Below are positions 10,041 through 19,790 of a stretch of 29,962 nucleotides of DNA, piece after piece. The notes under the pieces were generated by a model. The model had not been told where the DNA came from, made no database searches, and saw only the letters and a program-made list of their open reading frames with translations. Numbering within the stretch: position 1 is the stretch's first letter; each line of letters begins with the position of its first letter. Position numbers and translations under genes: made by a program. The stretch is from Phytophthora quininea. Its lineage: Eukaryota > Oomycota > Peronosporomycetes > Peronosporales > Peronosporaceae. The stretch lies in the NCBI GenBank assembly GCA_011947345.1, contig JAAVTG010000516.1:1-29962 (forward strand), read 5' to 3'.

Positions 10041-10716
10041 TCTTTAACCAAGTGTAATGTCGGCTGGTTGCTTGATGTCCGTCTAATTCGCGGATGACTG
10101 GCTTTTGGTAAGGCCTGATAGGATATCTGGTCTTTGCCGCCGACACTGAATGTAGGCCAAATGTCGGCCCATCTTCAACCTACCCTCAAATCGTTGATTG
10201 GATAAAAATAATTTCGAAACGACACGTTATTCGCTAAAACCCAATTGGGATGCAACGATTGGTCAATTATGTGCATACTGAAAGTAAGTCAAACCGATGA
10301 ATGTCGGCTGTTTCATGATATTCATCCATGTCCGATTAACGCTTAATTTGGTCGAAGAGATCCTTCGATACAGGACGAGTGGACCCATTAACGCCCAAAA
10401 TAGTGCCGAAATCGGACCCTCAAAACCCCAGCGATAGCCGGTTATCGACCGAGACGTATGCATAGGCGCATGACTGACGGTTGGGGGCGGCCCGACAACG
10501 GCGGGGATTGACTAGGCCATTGCAGACGTTCGACCAGCATTACGAGGCACCAACTTGGCCACAGAAGGCGAGGGACCGGCCGTAGGAGGCGTGGGCTTGG
10601 CGGGAGGAGACGTAGGCATGTAGACGCAGTAGTATCACAAGAAGAGTTGCGAATGTGAACTGCGCGCGGTCGCCGTGTGATTAACGCGCAGTCAGGGGGG
10701 CGGTTGTGATAAAGTG
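10041..10716. other. Non-coding region upstream of Crypton relic
   Basis: It should hold the minus-strand promoter and 5' leader of the Crypton gene. I see no recognisable protein or RNA gene. The frames at 10263-10463 and 10442-10723 (minus) resemble nothing known. The part after 10480 is GC-rich. Confidence 0.4.
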
Positions 10717-10734
10717 GTACCAATTTATTGGTAC
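10717..10734. repeat. 18-bp palindrome
   Basis: GTACCAAT, a TT centre, then ATTGGTAC: perfect 8-bp arms. It lies directly beside the left GATC-rich cluster and could mark an element end. Confidence 0.8.
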
Positions 10735-10850
10735 GGATCAGACCTGATCCCGTTCAATTTGAAGACCGAGGATCTATATTCAAGATCAATTGAGATGGAT
10801 CAAGATTGTGATCTCGACTCAGATCTCGACCTAGGTCACAAATACTGCCG
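10735..10850. repeat. GATC-rich cluster, left of MULE gene
   Basis: Seven GATC sites lie in about 100 bp in imperfectly repeated contexts (AAGATCAA, GGATCAA, TGATCTCGA, AGATCTCGA). TTCAAGATCAA at 10779-10789 is the reverse complement of 14487-14497 in a similar cluster on the far side of the MULE gene. Candidate left subterminal region of that element. Confidence 0.5.
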
Positions 10851-11045
10851 ACGCCGGGGTGCTACTTATTATTGATTAGTTTTTCCTGAATCCTGAGTAA
10901 CGAGTGCTTTTCCAGAAGTCTGAGTAAAAGTTTGAATAATATGTACAACATGGTACACGTCTCTGCACGACCTTGGTTTTGAGGAAATAAATACTTTATT
11001 GCTTGTCTGTCGATGTACAATATGTCCACATACGGTTCTAGAGCG

Positions 11046-11101
11046 ACGTAGATCACTGTACAAGTCTACAGACACGTAGATCACCCTACAAGTCTACGGA
11101 C
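11046..11101. repeat. 28-bp tandem duplication
   Basis: ACGTAGATCAC and ACAAGTCTAC recur 28 bp apart (units 11046-11073 and 11074-11101), with a third start ACGTT at 11102. Confidence 0.85.
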
Positions 11102-11194
11102 ACGTTAGGGAGCGAGCGAGTCGACATAGGCCACCTCACAAATGTAGAGCTACGTGCGTGTTTACCAAGTCGCATTCACGGGTGAAGATGAACG

Positions 11195-11449
11195 TCAGAG
11201 ATTTCGCTCAACCCAGCAGTTTAGTGTCACAACTTTTTTATTGGCGGGGAACGTATCCACAGGTACGTATAGATGGGCAACTCTGTAGGCCGGCATTAGT
11301 TCTTGTGCTGGTAACTCGATGAAGGCACTACGACAACTATCAGCACATGTTTCAACCTTATTATCGTATGGTATTCCTCTGCCACACAATATACGGCAGA
11401 GAGCTATAGCTTTGATGTCTTCATTTAAAAGCCTAGTTGCTCTTGGATC
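11195..11449 (-). pseudogene. Unrecognised coding remnant
   Basis: A minus-strand frame open for 84 codons from just inside a stop at 11450-11452 to TGA at 11195. It reads like real protein (EDIKAIALCRILCGRG, FIELPAQELMPAYRVAHLYV), with four cysteines in its first half. I do not recognise the family. It lies upstream of, and opposite to, the MULE gene and could be an internal piece of another element. Whether it was ever translated is inference. Confidence 0.3.
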
Positions 11450-11458
11450 TCACTTTTA

Positions 11459-14169
11459 AAGTCTCCACATCATAGCACAGCCTGCTATCAGTTCCGATCC
11501 TGGAGAAGCGCGCGCACGTACTGAGCATTCTGTCGGGGAAGAGCAGCCTAGACAGCGTACGCGATACAATTACACCGTAGTTGGTGTATATTCTTCTGTT
11601 GAAGCCGCAGAGGTTGGCATGTGCGGGACGTCCGACTTTGACTTCAAAGTCCTCTACAACTACGGCTCAAATGGGAATCGGCAGAAGGTCTACCAGTGTT
11701 GTACTCACGTTAATTGCGGGAAGAAGTTCCGAGTAGGATTTTCGGAAGACGAAAACGGCGAGGTTGTTACGTTGGGAGAGACAGGGGACCACACCACGCA
11801 ACTTTCGACGTCCAAGAAGAAGGGGATACGTTTGCGCTGGAAGCGGCAATCCGATGACATACTTACCGGTGGAGCCGGTGGTCAAAAGTGTCTGAAGACT
11901 TTGTCAAAGCGAGTAACAACAAAAACGAAGGCCTCGCTTCCTACACAAAAGCAGCTCAATAACAGGAAGGCCTATCCCTAAAGAAGAAAAGTGCAGGTAC
12001 GTATTTACAGACATTTGTGGTATCTAGTTAATGCTGATGGTTATGCTTTTTTGTATTCATCGTTAGGTGGCTGGGAAATTCACGACAACGCAAAACTGCT
12101 GCAGTGGGTTGTTGGCACGCTATGCACTACCACACATCCGTTTTTTGGCCCTGGTCTTCAATTGGATCCAGTCACAGATGCAACAACCTTCTCTAACCAG
12201 ACAGAAGATTTCAAGCACGATCTCGTAGTTCTCAAAAACTTCGAGTTCGATTCAGAGGACGAGAACGGTACAACGACGCGATCGTACGCTATCATTGTTA
12301 CGTCTAGGACTTGCCTACGAAACATTTCCTATGCGTCTCATGGTCAAGGGGAAGATGGTTTGATCGGTGTCACAGATGGCACTTACAAGCTCCAATTAGG
12401 TGAGTCAAGCATTGTATTATTTTTGCTCTACTTTTACTGACACAATATATTTATTGTAGGTGGCTGGACTTTGATTGATCTTGGATCGTACACTACCCAC
12501 TTTGTAGGTAATAAGTACTCTAAAACGTTCGTACCGTGGATGCACATGTTCACAAGAACGGAAAATCAACTGGTCTACGAGGAGTTATTGAGGACAGCAC
12601 GCGAATTTGCTGAGAAGTTCTTCAATGCCGAGCTGCAACTCCAATTTGGCAGTTTAGACCGCACTGCGTACATTGCGAACGCGTCTCAAGCGGTGTGGTC
12701 TGGCATACACTTGATAAACTGCTACCCGCACTTTTGTCGGAAAGCCCGGTCCAAGAAGAAACAGCTGCAGGTATGTTTCCATTTGTAACTTCTGTTAGTT
12801 GACGCTAACAGTGAAATGGTTTTTAGAACGACGAAGTTTTCGAGACTAAAGTGTGGCCAAACATCAAGTAGTTGCACAAGGCACGATCAAAGGACCAGTT
12901 CACGGCGTTGGCCAAGTTAGCCTTGAAGTACTGGTGAGATCAACAGGAGAACAAGCACACGGAATGGATAGAAAAGTACTATCTCTCCGGGTTTTGGGCG
13001 AACTGGTTCGGTACGTGCGCAACCCCGGGTATACCACCACCACAAAACGCGTTAGAATCGCACCATCACGTGATCAAGAAGACGTGCATCGGGGGTCTGC
13101 GTGCTAACACTGCCACAGTGCTAAACAAGTCACTGCCGAATGTATTGTTCCATCAATCTACTGTCTCGACTCATTTGGCGCAAGCGCAATTTTGGGAAGG
13201 TAAGTTGAATGGTGTGTGCTGTAGAATCACATTATCAAATAATGCGTGTTGTATAATAGGTCCCTGGCTGGCAGAGGTGGCCACGAAGGCGAAGCAGTTG
13301 CTTAGTACTCGCGAAAACTACTACAGCTTCCGTGTAACAAGACAAAAGGTGCTGAAAGCCATAATCTTCAACGCGTCCAAATTTGTTGTGGACTAAAGAT
13401 ATGTCCACGGGAACCAAGTCACGCGCGAACGCGTTTAGAGGTACGACACTATCCGCGCTCGACTAATCCATGCCGACACTCGTTTATTCTGTTGTAGGTT
13501 TCTGAGCTCATTACACAGGAATCTGGAGTCGGTATCAGTCGTTAAAGAAGTAGAGCTGCTGTTCTTGTCGCTTCACAAGGTCGATCTGTTGAACCTACAG
13601 GCTTTGAAACTATCAAACCAGTCCCCAGTTCCTGCAGAAGATGTAAGTTGCGCAAACTAGTCAAATCATCTCTAACAGTGTACTGACAATTTCTTGTTGC
13701 AGATCAAGTCAATCCGTCAAAAATATCGATGTAACTGTCTCGGATATTGGTCGACTGGCTGGCAGTGCGCTCATGTAGTAGCGGCAATGGTGCTGCAGAA
13801 GGCCATGCGAACGGAGGAGCTGGTAGCACGTCTTCCGGTGCTAAAAGTGGCCGGTGGGCAGAAAAGAAGTCGTGGAGCCCTGTGTGAAGATCACATTTCT
13901 TTTCTGTGGACAACCTTGTTACCCTTTTCCTTCAATTTCCTGCCCCGTCCACTTGATTGGAATATCCCCCAAGAAGTTACAGGCTGTGACGGTCAAGATG
14001 AAACGAGGGTTGGTGTGGTTGTAACGTGGTCGGAGCGCGGGGGTTGTTCGTCTAGTCCATCAAGCTGTCGGATGGACGATTGGTCGGTCTCGAGTGTCAA
14101 GAGCTAGCCGAAGCGGTTAACAGAGCGTACGTTCTAGGTTTGGACATCACAGCCAGCATCGCAATGTAA
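11459..14169 (+). pseudogene. MULE transposase with SWIM zinc finger and six introns (dead copy)
   Basis: A Mutator-like DDE transposase. Exon 1 (first ATG 11619, frame open from about 11459) has a C/H zinc-binding module (VYQCCTHVNCGKKFRVGF). Six GT-AG introns fit the frame: 11997-12066, 12400-12459, 12771-12826, 13200-13259, 13441-13497, 13643-13702 (56-70 nt). The catalytic acids are Asp of GVTDGTYKL (12375-12377), Asp of GSLDRTAYIAN (12657-12659) and Glu of NALESHHHVIKK (13055-13057), preceded by FWANWFGTC. The SWIM finger CNC...CAH spans 13730-13774. The C-terminus LSDGRLVGLECQELAEAVNR ends at TAA 14167-14169, reached after a frame change. Disabling changes: frame shift near 11978, TAG 12869, TGA 12935, TAA 13394, TAG 13436. 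All splice sites remain usable while the code has decayed. Confidence 0.88.
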
Positions 14170-14190
14170 GGAGCGCAACACACAAGAAAT

Positions 14191-14217
14191 TGATATGATA
14201 TGATATGATATGATATG
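14191..14217. repeat. (TGATA)n microsatellite
   Basis: Five consecutive 5-base TGATA units in the 3' flank of the MULE gene. Confidence 0.9.
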
Positions 14218-14430
14218 CATAGGAGGACTACATGTTTAACCAAGAAAATAAAAAGAAAAAATGCCTCCACAATGCACGTACTATCCATTTACCTTCACCT
14301 AAATTACTCAGAAGTCAGCTACACTACCCAGCACCCGTGAACGTATGAGATCGGGCTCATTTACTCGTTTGTCAGCCTTTACTCAGCGTTCAGCCCCGTT
14401 TACTCAAAAGTAAGGCCGTCCCCGACACCG

Positions 14431-14612
14431 GATCACGATACTACGCTTTTGGAAACAGATGATCTCGATCTTGGAATCAAATGATCTTGATCTTGAAGAA
14501 GACACACAACATCTCGGGAATTAAGACAAGCTGCACTTTGATCTGGATCTGAGGATCCTGATCTTGAACTCTTGATCTTGCACGATAGTTATGGGATTAC
14601 TTCAATCGATCT
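14431..14612. repeat. GATC-rich cluster, right of MULE gene
   Basis: About eleven GATC sites lie in 180 bp, mostly TGATCTTG or GATCTGGATCTG. Reverse-complemented, it resembles the cluster at 10735-10850 (shared TTCAAGATCAA). The pair flanks the MULE gene in inverted orientation, as decayed terminal or subterminal repeats would. Confidence 0.5.
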
Positions 14613-15300
14613 CTGCCGAGGGAGTCAGTCTACGCAGCAGGAAAGAATCCAATACAAGGTATCCAGGCGAAGCACAGAAACACGCGTCGAAGTACGCTAG
14701 ATGGAAACTTGTAGGAAAGGCTCTAGGATAGGATCACACAAACAGAGTTCGTTTTACCTTCTAAGACACAAGTCGCCTTCGGAATCAAGTTTGGGCACGG
14801 GAAACTACATTTGCCAACCCATAACAGGACGACTCGACTCTGCCACAGGAAGTGCAATGGATACTAGATAGATTGGCCAATCTCCGTGGACTGTCAGCTC
14901 AAGTCCCCCTCCCCCACTAAAGGAAACGGCAAGCGCCAGGAAAGGAACAAGGCCATCACATCGTGCGAAGGCTGCCCCAGGGCATAGAAGATGTCTAGCC
15001 CGTCGACCTGCCAACTCTATAGACTCGATCACAGTTGACAACCCCATCCGGGGCTGCGTGAAAATTTCCGCGCAGTGAAAAGGTCCCATCATCTCGCAAA
15101 GAAGGTTCGACTGAACCAAGGCGTATATCTCTCTCGAGTCATCTAAGGAGAGCGATCTGCCCCGCCGACGGGTACACAAGGTGAGCCGCATTGAGCATCC
15201 CACGGATATCGGAGTACCCCTCCGTTAGTCGGTAGTCTCGATCGCCGTGTGCAAGTGTATCGTGCAATCTGCTACAGTGAGATTGAGAGGTAGAAGCTCA
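14613..15300. other. Non-coding or decayed retroelement DNA
   Basis: No intact gene. The + strand before the gag relic shows short coding-like pieces (for example EVQWILDRLANLRGL near 14855) broken by many stops, which fits the 5' part of a decayed gag. The minus-strand frame 14805-15203 has no recognisable content. No LTR pair was found. Confidence 0.35.
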
Positions 15301-15302
15301 CC

Positions 15303-16075
15303 ATGGAGTCCAACAAGTTGATAGAAAAGCAGCTCGTCCTATTTTGCAAATGGATGACGACGATGCTTGCGCAATACATGCAGTGGAGCGCCAAAGAGCC
15401 AGCCCAGTAGCTAGTCTTAGATCCCAAGCCAAGCGGTCGCCAACATCGCGCAGAGACACCGCCGACCAAGACAGCTGGTGCACGACATGCCTGCAACAAA
15501 GTCAGAGAATGGTATAACCCCCACGAGTGACCGCAAACGCCCTGCCCTGCCGTGTTTGAAATGCACTTCACCTGAGCATAGCGTCCGCCACTCAAGCCAG
15601 CGAAGCAGGTAAACTCGTCGCAGAAGCCCGAGAAAGGGACCGTGCAAAGCCGGCGAAGAAACTCTCTGTCCCGCCTGTGACCCCCGCGCGCACCAGGAAG
15701 CATCAACACGTCCTCTTTGGGACACGAACCGTCAGTGTCAGATGGTCTGGAGGTGAAGGCCACACTGCTGGAGAGTGGCTCCGACGATTCCCTCAGCTTG
15801 CGGGCGGCCGAGGAAACATCTGGATGGGTAACCTCTGCAGCATAGGTAGCCCACTGCCCCGACCGCATCCAAGGATGTCTACATGCCCCCGACAAGAACT
15901 GCAGCAAAAATCGAGTCACTGGGTTCCAGACCCGAGGAGCTGCCATCATCAACAGATCCTGGGGTTTCAGCAGCGTGTCGCCGCCTGGATGATGGTCTCC
16001 CCACTTTTTTGTACCCGCATCCCTGGGAGGGGGCAGGACCGCAACAATCCTGGAGCGGAGTACTGTGGTATTCGA
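15303..16075 (+). pseudogene. LTR-retrotransposon gag relic with degenerate CCHC knuckle
   Basis: Gag packages retrotransposon RNA. The key signal is ALPCLKCTSPEHSVRHS at about 15544-15594: C-x2-C-x4-H-x4-S, a CCHC zinc knuckle whose last Cys (TGT/TGC) has become Ser (TCA at 15592). An ATG at 15303 starts MESNKLIEK in a different frame, and several stops intervene (for example TAG near 15409). Downstream, a C/H-rich region continues to about 16075 without a recognisable protease or reverse transcriptase. Neither LTR could be identified. The 226-codon minus-strand frame over the same DNA is probably a GC-rich shadow. The family assignment rests on the knuckle alone. Confidence 0.35.
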
Positions 16076-16680
16076 TAACTTCTAAAGATTTCGGAATTCC
16101 GGCATCAATTCGTGTATTCTGGAATTCTCAATTATAGATCCGTTTTCATATCTGCGACACGCAGTCAGTCATGTATGATACCTTGTGAGGCCCAAGTCTT
16201 GATCTCTAAAACGTGAAAACTCCAGTCAATTGGCGCACGACAATCGGACACGCAACGCGCACACAAAGTGCAGCGGGGCTGTGTAGCGGTGCACGTGCAC
16301 AAATGAAGACGTACGATTCCTCGATTCAGTATCATTAGGCTTTCAGCCTTCGGTTCTATACAAGAACCTAGTATATTCCTGTAAGTAGGACTCGCAGAAT
16401 CAGTGTCCGTTACAACAAGGACAACACTAATTAACTGAAAAAGTAGAATTGAACTGAATTGTTTGACTGGCCTCGGCGTAAAAGTATAGACTAAACTATT
16501 TGGCATAGTTAACCTAATATATACATGTATGTAAATGAGTGGTGGAGAGCCAGATGGCTACAGAGTCGAAACTCTATACACGGATAAGAGTTTCGTGTAA
16601 CCTCCAAAGTCAACGCACGGTTATGACTCTCGTGTAACCCCGTTACACAAAAGGGGAAGTGAAAGCTGCGCACATAATGG
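16076..16680. other. Non-coding stretch before pogo element
   Basis: AT-rich, with TATA-like runs near 16515. No gene is recognised; the minus-strand frame 16165-16506 has no family features. It could be LTR remnant of the neighbouring gag relic. It contains two strong hairpins just outside the pogo element (16567-16648). Confidence 0.4.
16567..16648. repeat. Two adjacent hairpins
   Basis: CGAAACTCT (16567-16575) pairs with AGAGTTTCG (16587-16595) across an 11-nt loop. GTGTAAC (16632-16638) pairs with GTTACAC (16642-16648) across CCC. GTGTAAC also occurs at about 16595, so the motif is repeated. They lie 33 bp outside the TA target site of the pogo element. Confidence 0.7.
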
Positions 16681-16846
16681 TACGGTAAAAGTGGGATTGA
16701 GTGAGATGTTTGTAAAAATTCAAGTCCTACTAAAAATGCAAATCTGAAGATACTTTTTACCCTGGAAAAGGTATTTGTGGCCTAAACCCAACATCACTCC
16801 CCAATTGAACACCCCTCCCCGTCCTCACAGATCTCTGCTCGGCGCC

Positions 16847-18439
16847 ATGCCGCGGCGCCCCAAGAGCAAAACAAATCTAAGCTAAGCACCGTAAAAGCTC
16901 AAGCGGCTGTGACTGCAGAGGAAGCGGCGGCAAACGCACGGGTACATCGCTCGGCATTCTATCGCTGGAAGTCTCAAGTTGAAACATTGCAAAACTCTGC
17001 CTCAAAATTGCCCAGTGGTTACTACTCAGAATTAGAAAAGTGGGCAGCGATGTACGTGTGCAAGCCCGATCTAAAAAAACGCAAGCTTTTTATTATATTT
17101 TGAAATTATTGAAACGCTAACATTATGCAATCTTCTTGATTGGATCATTGAAATGCGTGAAATTCGCTTCATCTGTGTATCAATGCGTTGTTTGCTATTG
17201 CAGTCTATTCAACATACTATTGAATAAAAAGGGGTTCTATCCAACCAGCTAGGTCCTGAAAAATTTCGGCCGTCTACAACATGGATCAGATGACCTTATT
17301 CATGTACATGGCTGGCAAAACTACAATCGAGTTTGTGGGAAGCCCATCTATCGATGTTATGCAAGGTATTTTTTTATTTGCTGAGATAGTTGATAAGGAA
17401 GAAAACGGCTTGAGTAGAAGATAGAAAATTGCAAAGTGAGATTAGCCGTCGTTTTAAATCATCTAGACTGCGCGTCCGAGGGCACTCAGGATGCTTTCCC
17501 AGGAGCATCTCTGGTGCCGGACCTCAAGGATGTGCCCTCGCGCCACCGTGAAGCCCCAGAAACTCGTGCCACTTACGGATGACGCGAGTTCACCGCCTTC
17601 CGCCGCATGCACTGCTTGTTCTTACTGCACCAAACTCAACTGAGATGATAAATGCTAACGTAAAAAATGTGTTTTGGTTTTAGGAGGAGAATCCAACGGC
17701 TTTAGAGCCTCTGTGTTTCTGGCTGCATCTGCCACAGGTGAAAAACTCCCCGGCTTATCGTTTTACGGGGTTCCTAACAGCCCTGTCTCATACAAGGTGT
17801 GGGACCTTGTTTCGGTGCCTCCGATGTTCTTCACACTGTGCAGAAGAAGGCTTGGTGCGATGAAGCAAAAGCTGAAGTGGATTGACAGAGTGTGTATCGC
17901 TGCAAATGACTTTGTTTTATTATTTTTATAACCAATTTATGTATTTGTTGCTTTTAGATCTGGAAGCCTAGTGTTGACTCCTGTCGCCTACTGCTGCTTG
18001 ACAGTTCACAAAATGAGCTCAGTCCGCAATGAACTGCAGGAGCGCAGCTCAATGTTGAGTTTATCCCGCCGGGTAACACAGGTATTCCGCATCCCATGGA
18101 TGTCGCGGTGATGAAGCCAGTCAAGGACCACAATTGGTAAGAAATATTATTTGAGATAATTATTTATTTATTTTAAATCACTGTAGTGCAAGTTATGAAA
18201 CCTATCATCTTGAAAACCCTTTTTCAAAGACCCTGGACGATACGCGAGTCCTTTTATCTCGTTTCGTTAGCGAGGTCCGGAGCACTGTCTCCAACATCAT
18301 AATCAATAAGGGTTTTATCCAGGCGGACACCACCCCTTACGTGCTGCGAATAAAGGAAAACAAGTCCTGCATCGGGCAGGTGTCAGCTGGTGCATCTCCA
18401 GTGATAGGAAAAACGAATAAACAGCTTAAGGGAATATAG
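16847..18439 (+). pseudogene. pogo-like DDE transposase relic with three introns
   Basis: Starts MPRRPKSKTN at 16847. After a one-base shift come a helix-turn-helix region, VTAEEAAANARVHRSAFYRW (from 16906), and a stop at 17101. The catalytic core resumes with VYNMDQMTLFM (first Asp 17284-17286), then SPSIDVMQ. Intron 17366-17683 joins in phase to GGESNGFRASVFLAASATGE and EKLPGLSFYG. Intron 17890-17957 (68 nt) leads to RLLLLDSSQN (second Asp 18000-18002) and FIPPGNTGIPHPMDVAVMKP (third Asp 18099-18101). Intron 18137-18186 (50 nt) precedes the last exon, which ends TAG 18437-18439. In-frame TGA at 18030-18032 and the N-terminal shift make it non-functional. The first intron is 318 nt against 50-68 nt for the others because of the GC-rich hairpin insert at 17478-17539. 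Confidence 0.82.
17478..17539. repeat. GC-rich nested hairpin inside a pogo intron
   Basis: GAGGGCAC (17478-17485) pairs with GTGCCCTC (17532-17539). Flanking CGCG on each side extends the stem past a small bulge, and an inner hairpin pairs GATGCT (17490-17495) with AGCATC (17504-17509). The surrounding DNA from about 17465 to 17630 is far more GC-rich than the intron around it, as expected of a small insertion. It does not have tRNA box sequences. Confidence 0.55.
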
Positions 18440-18541
18440 GTTGGAAGGAGTGTCACTCATAAAGTTGTGTATGTGTTGAGTTTTTATACACAAATATCTC
18501 GGGGTTTTAAGAGTTTCGCACTCAATCCGACTTTTACAGTA

Positions 18542-18937
18542 AGGAGCTGTGGGAGCATGCTCCTATGTGTATGCCTGCGACTAACGGATCCTTAGGTACG
18601 TCGTGGTCGTTGCAGCCCCGAAAGAAGCAGGCACAAACCGTCCAGTGCTCGCTCTCAATATTCCTGGCCTAGTCGACACGGAGATAGCTGCAATGAGCGT
18701 CAATGGCCAACGTTCGCCGTGGCTGCGCCCAAGGAGACGCTTTGCATAGGGCGAGCGTGGTTGGTTGAACTGCGAGAACGACGACGGTGTCTGGGAGGAT
18801 AAGCAAGCACCAGAGCAGAGGCGGCGACACTTGGTCAGCGATACAAGGGACGCAGCGCATGGACTTGTGCAGTACTCGACGTCCAAATCTGAAGTGGGTG
18901 TCTTCGAGCGCCAGAAGTGCGAAGAATACGACGCTAA
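18542..18937. other. Weakly coding-like DNA before second MULE
   Basis: A + strand stretch around 18595-18750 reads VVVVAAPKEAGTNRPVLAL and then an Ala/Arg-rich segment to a stop near 18747. I cannot assign it. A perfect 12-bp palindrome GGAGCATGCTCC lies near 18551. It may be the 5' part or promoter of the second MULE. Confidence 0.3.
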
Positions 18938-19198
18938 CGTGGTGTTGAGGCTGCGAATAAAAAACAACATTTGGTCGGTAATGCTGGGTTCAAGCGCGGC
19001 TATAGTGATGATATTATTGCGGTACCTGTGGATGAAGGTGGTGAATCCGTCGAGGAGATGTAATCAGCGTCTGATGGTAATGATGATGACGAAGACTTTG
19101 AACCACTGAGTAGCAGCAACTCGGGTGGTAGTGAAACGGGCCAACACTTCTTTGGGGTGTCAGAAGGAGCTGGTAATGAGGACAAGTTACCCATTTCA
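18938..19198 (+). pseudogene. Second MULE, 5' fragment (split by piggyBac)
   Basis: An open frame from 18938 (after TAA 18935-18937) reads KRGYSDDIIAVPVDEGGES, hits TAA at 19061-19063, then continues acidic and serine-rich (DGNDDDEDFEPLSSSNSGG) to LPIS at 19198. The next four bases, TTAA, are the piggyBac target. The same phase resumes at 23187 as LSEAIQQLIEECKLGQ. The two parts are therefore one former gene. Upstream coding limits and the true start are not visible. Confidence 0.65.
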
Positions 19199-19558
19199 TT
19201 AACCCCTTACTTCCCGGCTCAACATAAGCCGATAAAAGGGTCACGTGATTTGGGTATCCAACATAATTTAATATAGGATTTTGTATTGAGCGTCAAATTG
19301 GCTTGGCCTATGACACCAAAGTGAACAGGGTTGAAGTAGTACATAAACGAACACATCCTATATAACAGCTCCTAATGATTAACTTTTTCCACAAAGGAAC
19401 AACGTAATGTTGATCCGTCCATCATTAGTTTTGCACCGTTTATTAGGGCGACCAGTCTTTGACGTATAGCGCACGGCTATCACAAACCAAAAAATTGAAA
19501 AAAGACAAATGCATTGATTGCACGGAGCTTATAGCCCTTTTGTTCCACGTGGCAGGAC

Positions 19559-19790
19559 TCAGTCAGCATCACTGTCGTCCGCGCTGGCATCGTCCGCGCT
19601 GGCATCGTCACCACTTCCCCGGACCGGAGAATCGACCTCGCTGCCATCGTTAGCAGTTGCCTCGGCACCAGCTTGGCCCGCACTGGCGTCAGCACCAGCT
19701 TCATCTTGGCTGGCCTCGACTGTAGCTTCCCCATCCTGAGCGCCGCCCGCGCTGGCGTCGGCGCCAACAGCCTGCCATCGACGACGGTTG
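19559..19790 (-). repeat. Degenerate GADASAG/DDASADD-coding repeat
   Basis: The last about 75 codons of the piggyBac frame are built from related short units (GADASAGG, GADASAGQ, DDASADDASADDSDAD). The DNA shows an exact short tandem of GCTGGCATCGTCCGC-type units near 19580-19608. It codes an acidic, probably unstructured tail. Confidence 0.7.

Larger units (their letters stand above)
16683..18539 (+). mobile_element. pogo/Tc1-mariner transposon with TIRs and TA target duplication
   Basis: The left end 16683-16706 and right end 18516-18539 are 24-bp inverted repeats matching at 21 of 24 positions, sharing GTAAAAGT and GGATTGAGTG. Each is flanked directly by TA (16681-16682 and 18540-18541), the target duplicated by this superfamily. 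The element is 1,857 bp. The transposase relic fills it, with its stop (18437-18439) about 75 bp inside the right end. Target choice and DDD-type catalytic residues both support pogo/Tc1-mariner. Confidence 0.88.

Noticed and set aside
15272..15952. 226-codon minus-strand frame.
   Set aside because: No family features; it overlaps the zinc-knuckle signal on the + strand, which is the more specific evidence.
14590..16680. A pair of LTRs around the gag relic.
   Set aside because: No direct repeat longer than chance was found between the flanks, so no LTRs are annotated.
17478..17539. tRNA gene inside the pogo intron.
   Set aside because: The outer stem resembles an acceptor stem, but there are no A-box or B-box sequences and the inner folding does not give a cloverleaf.
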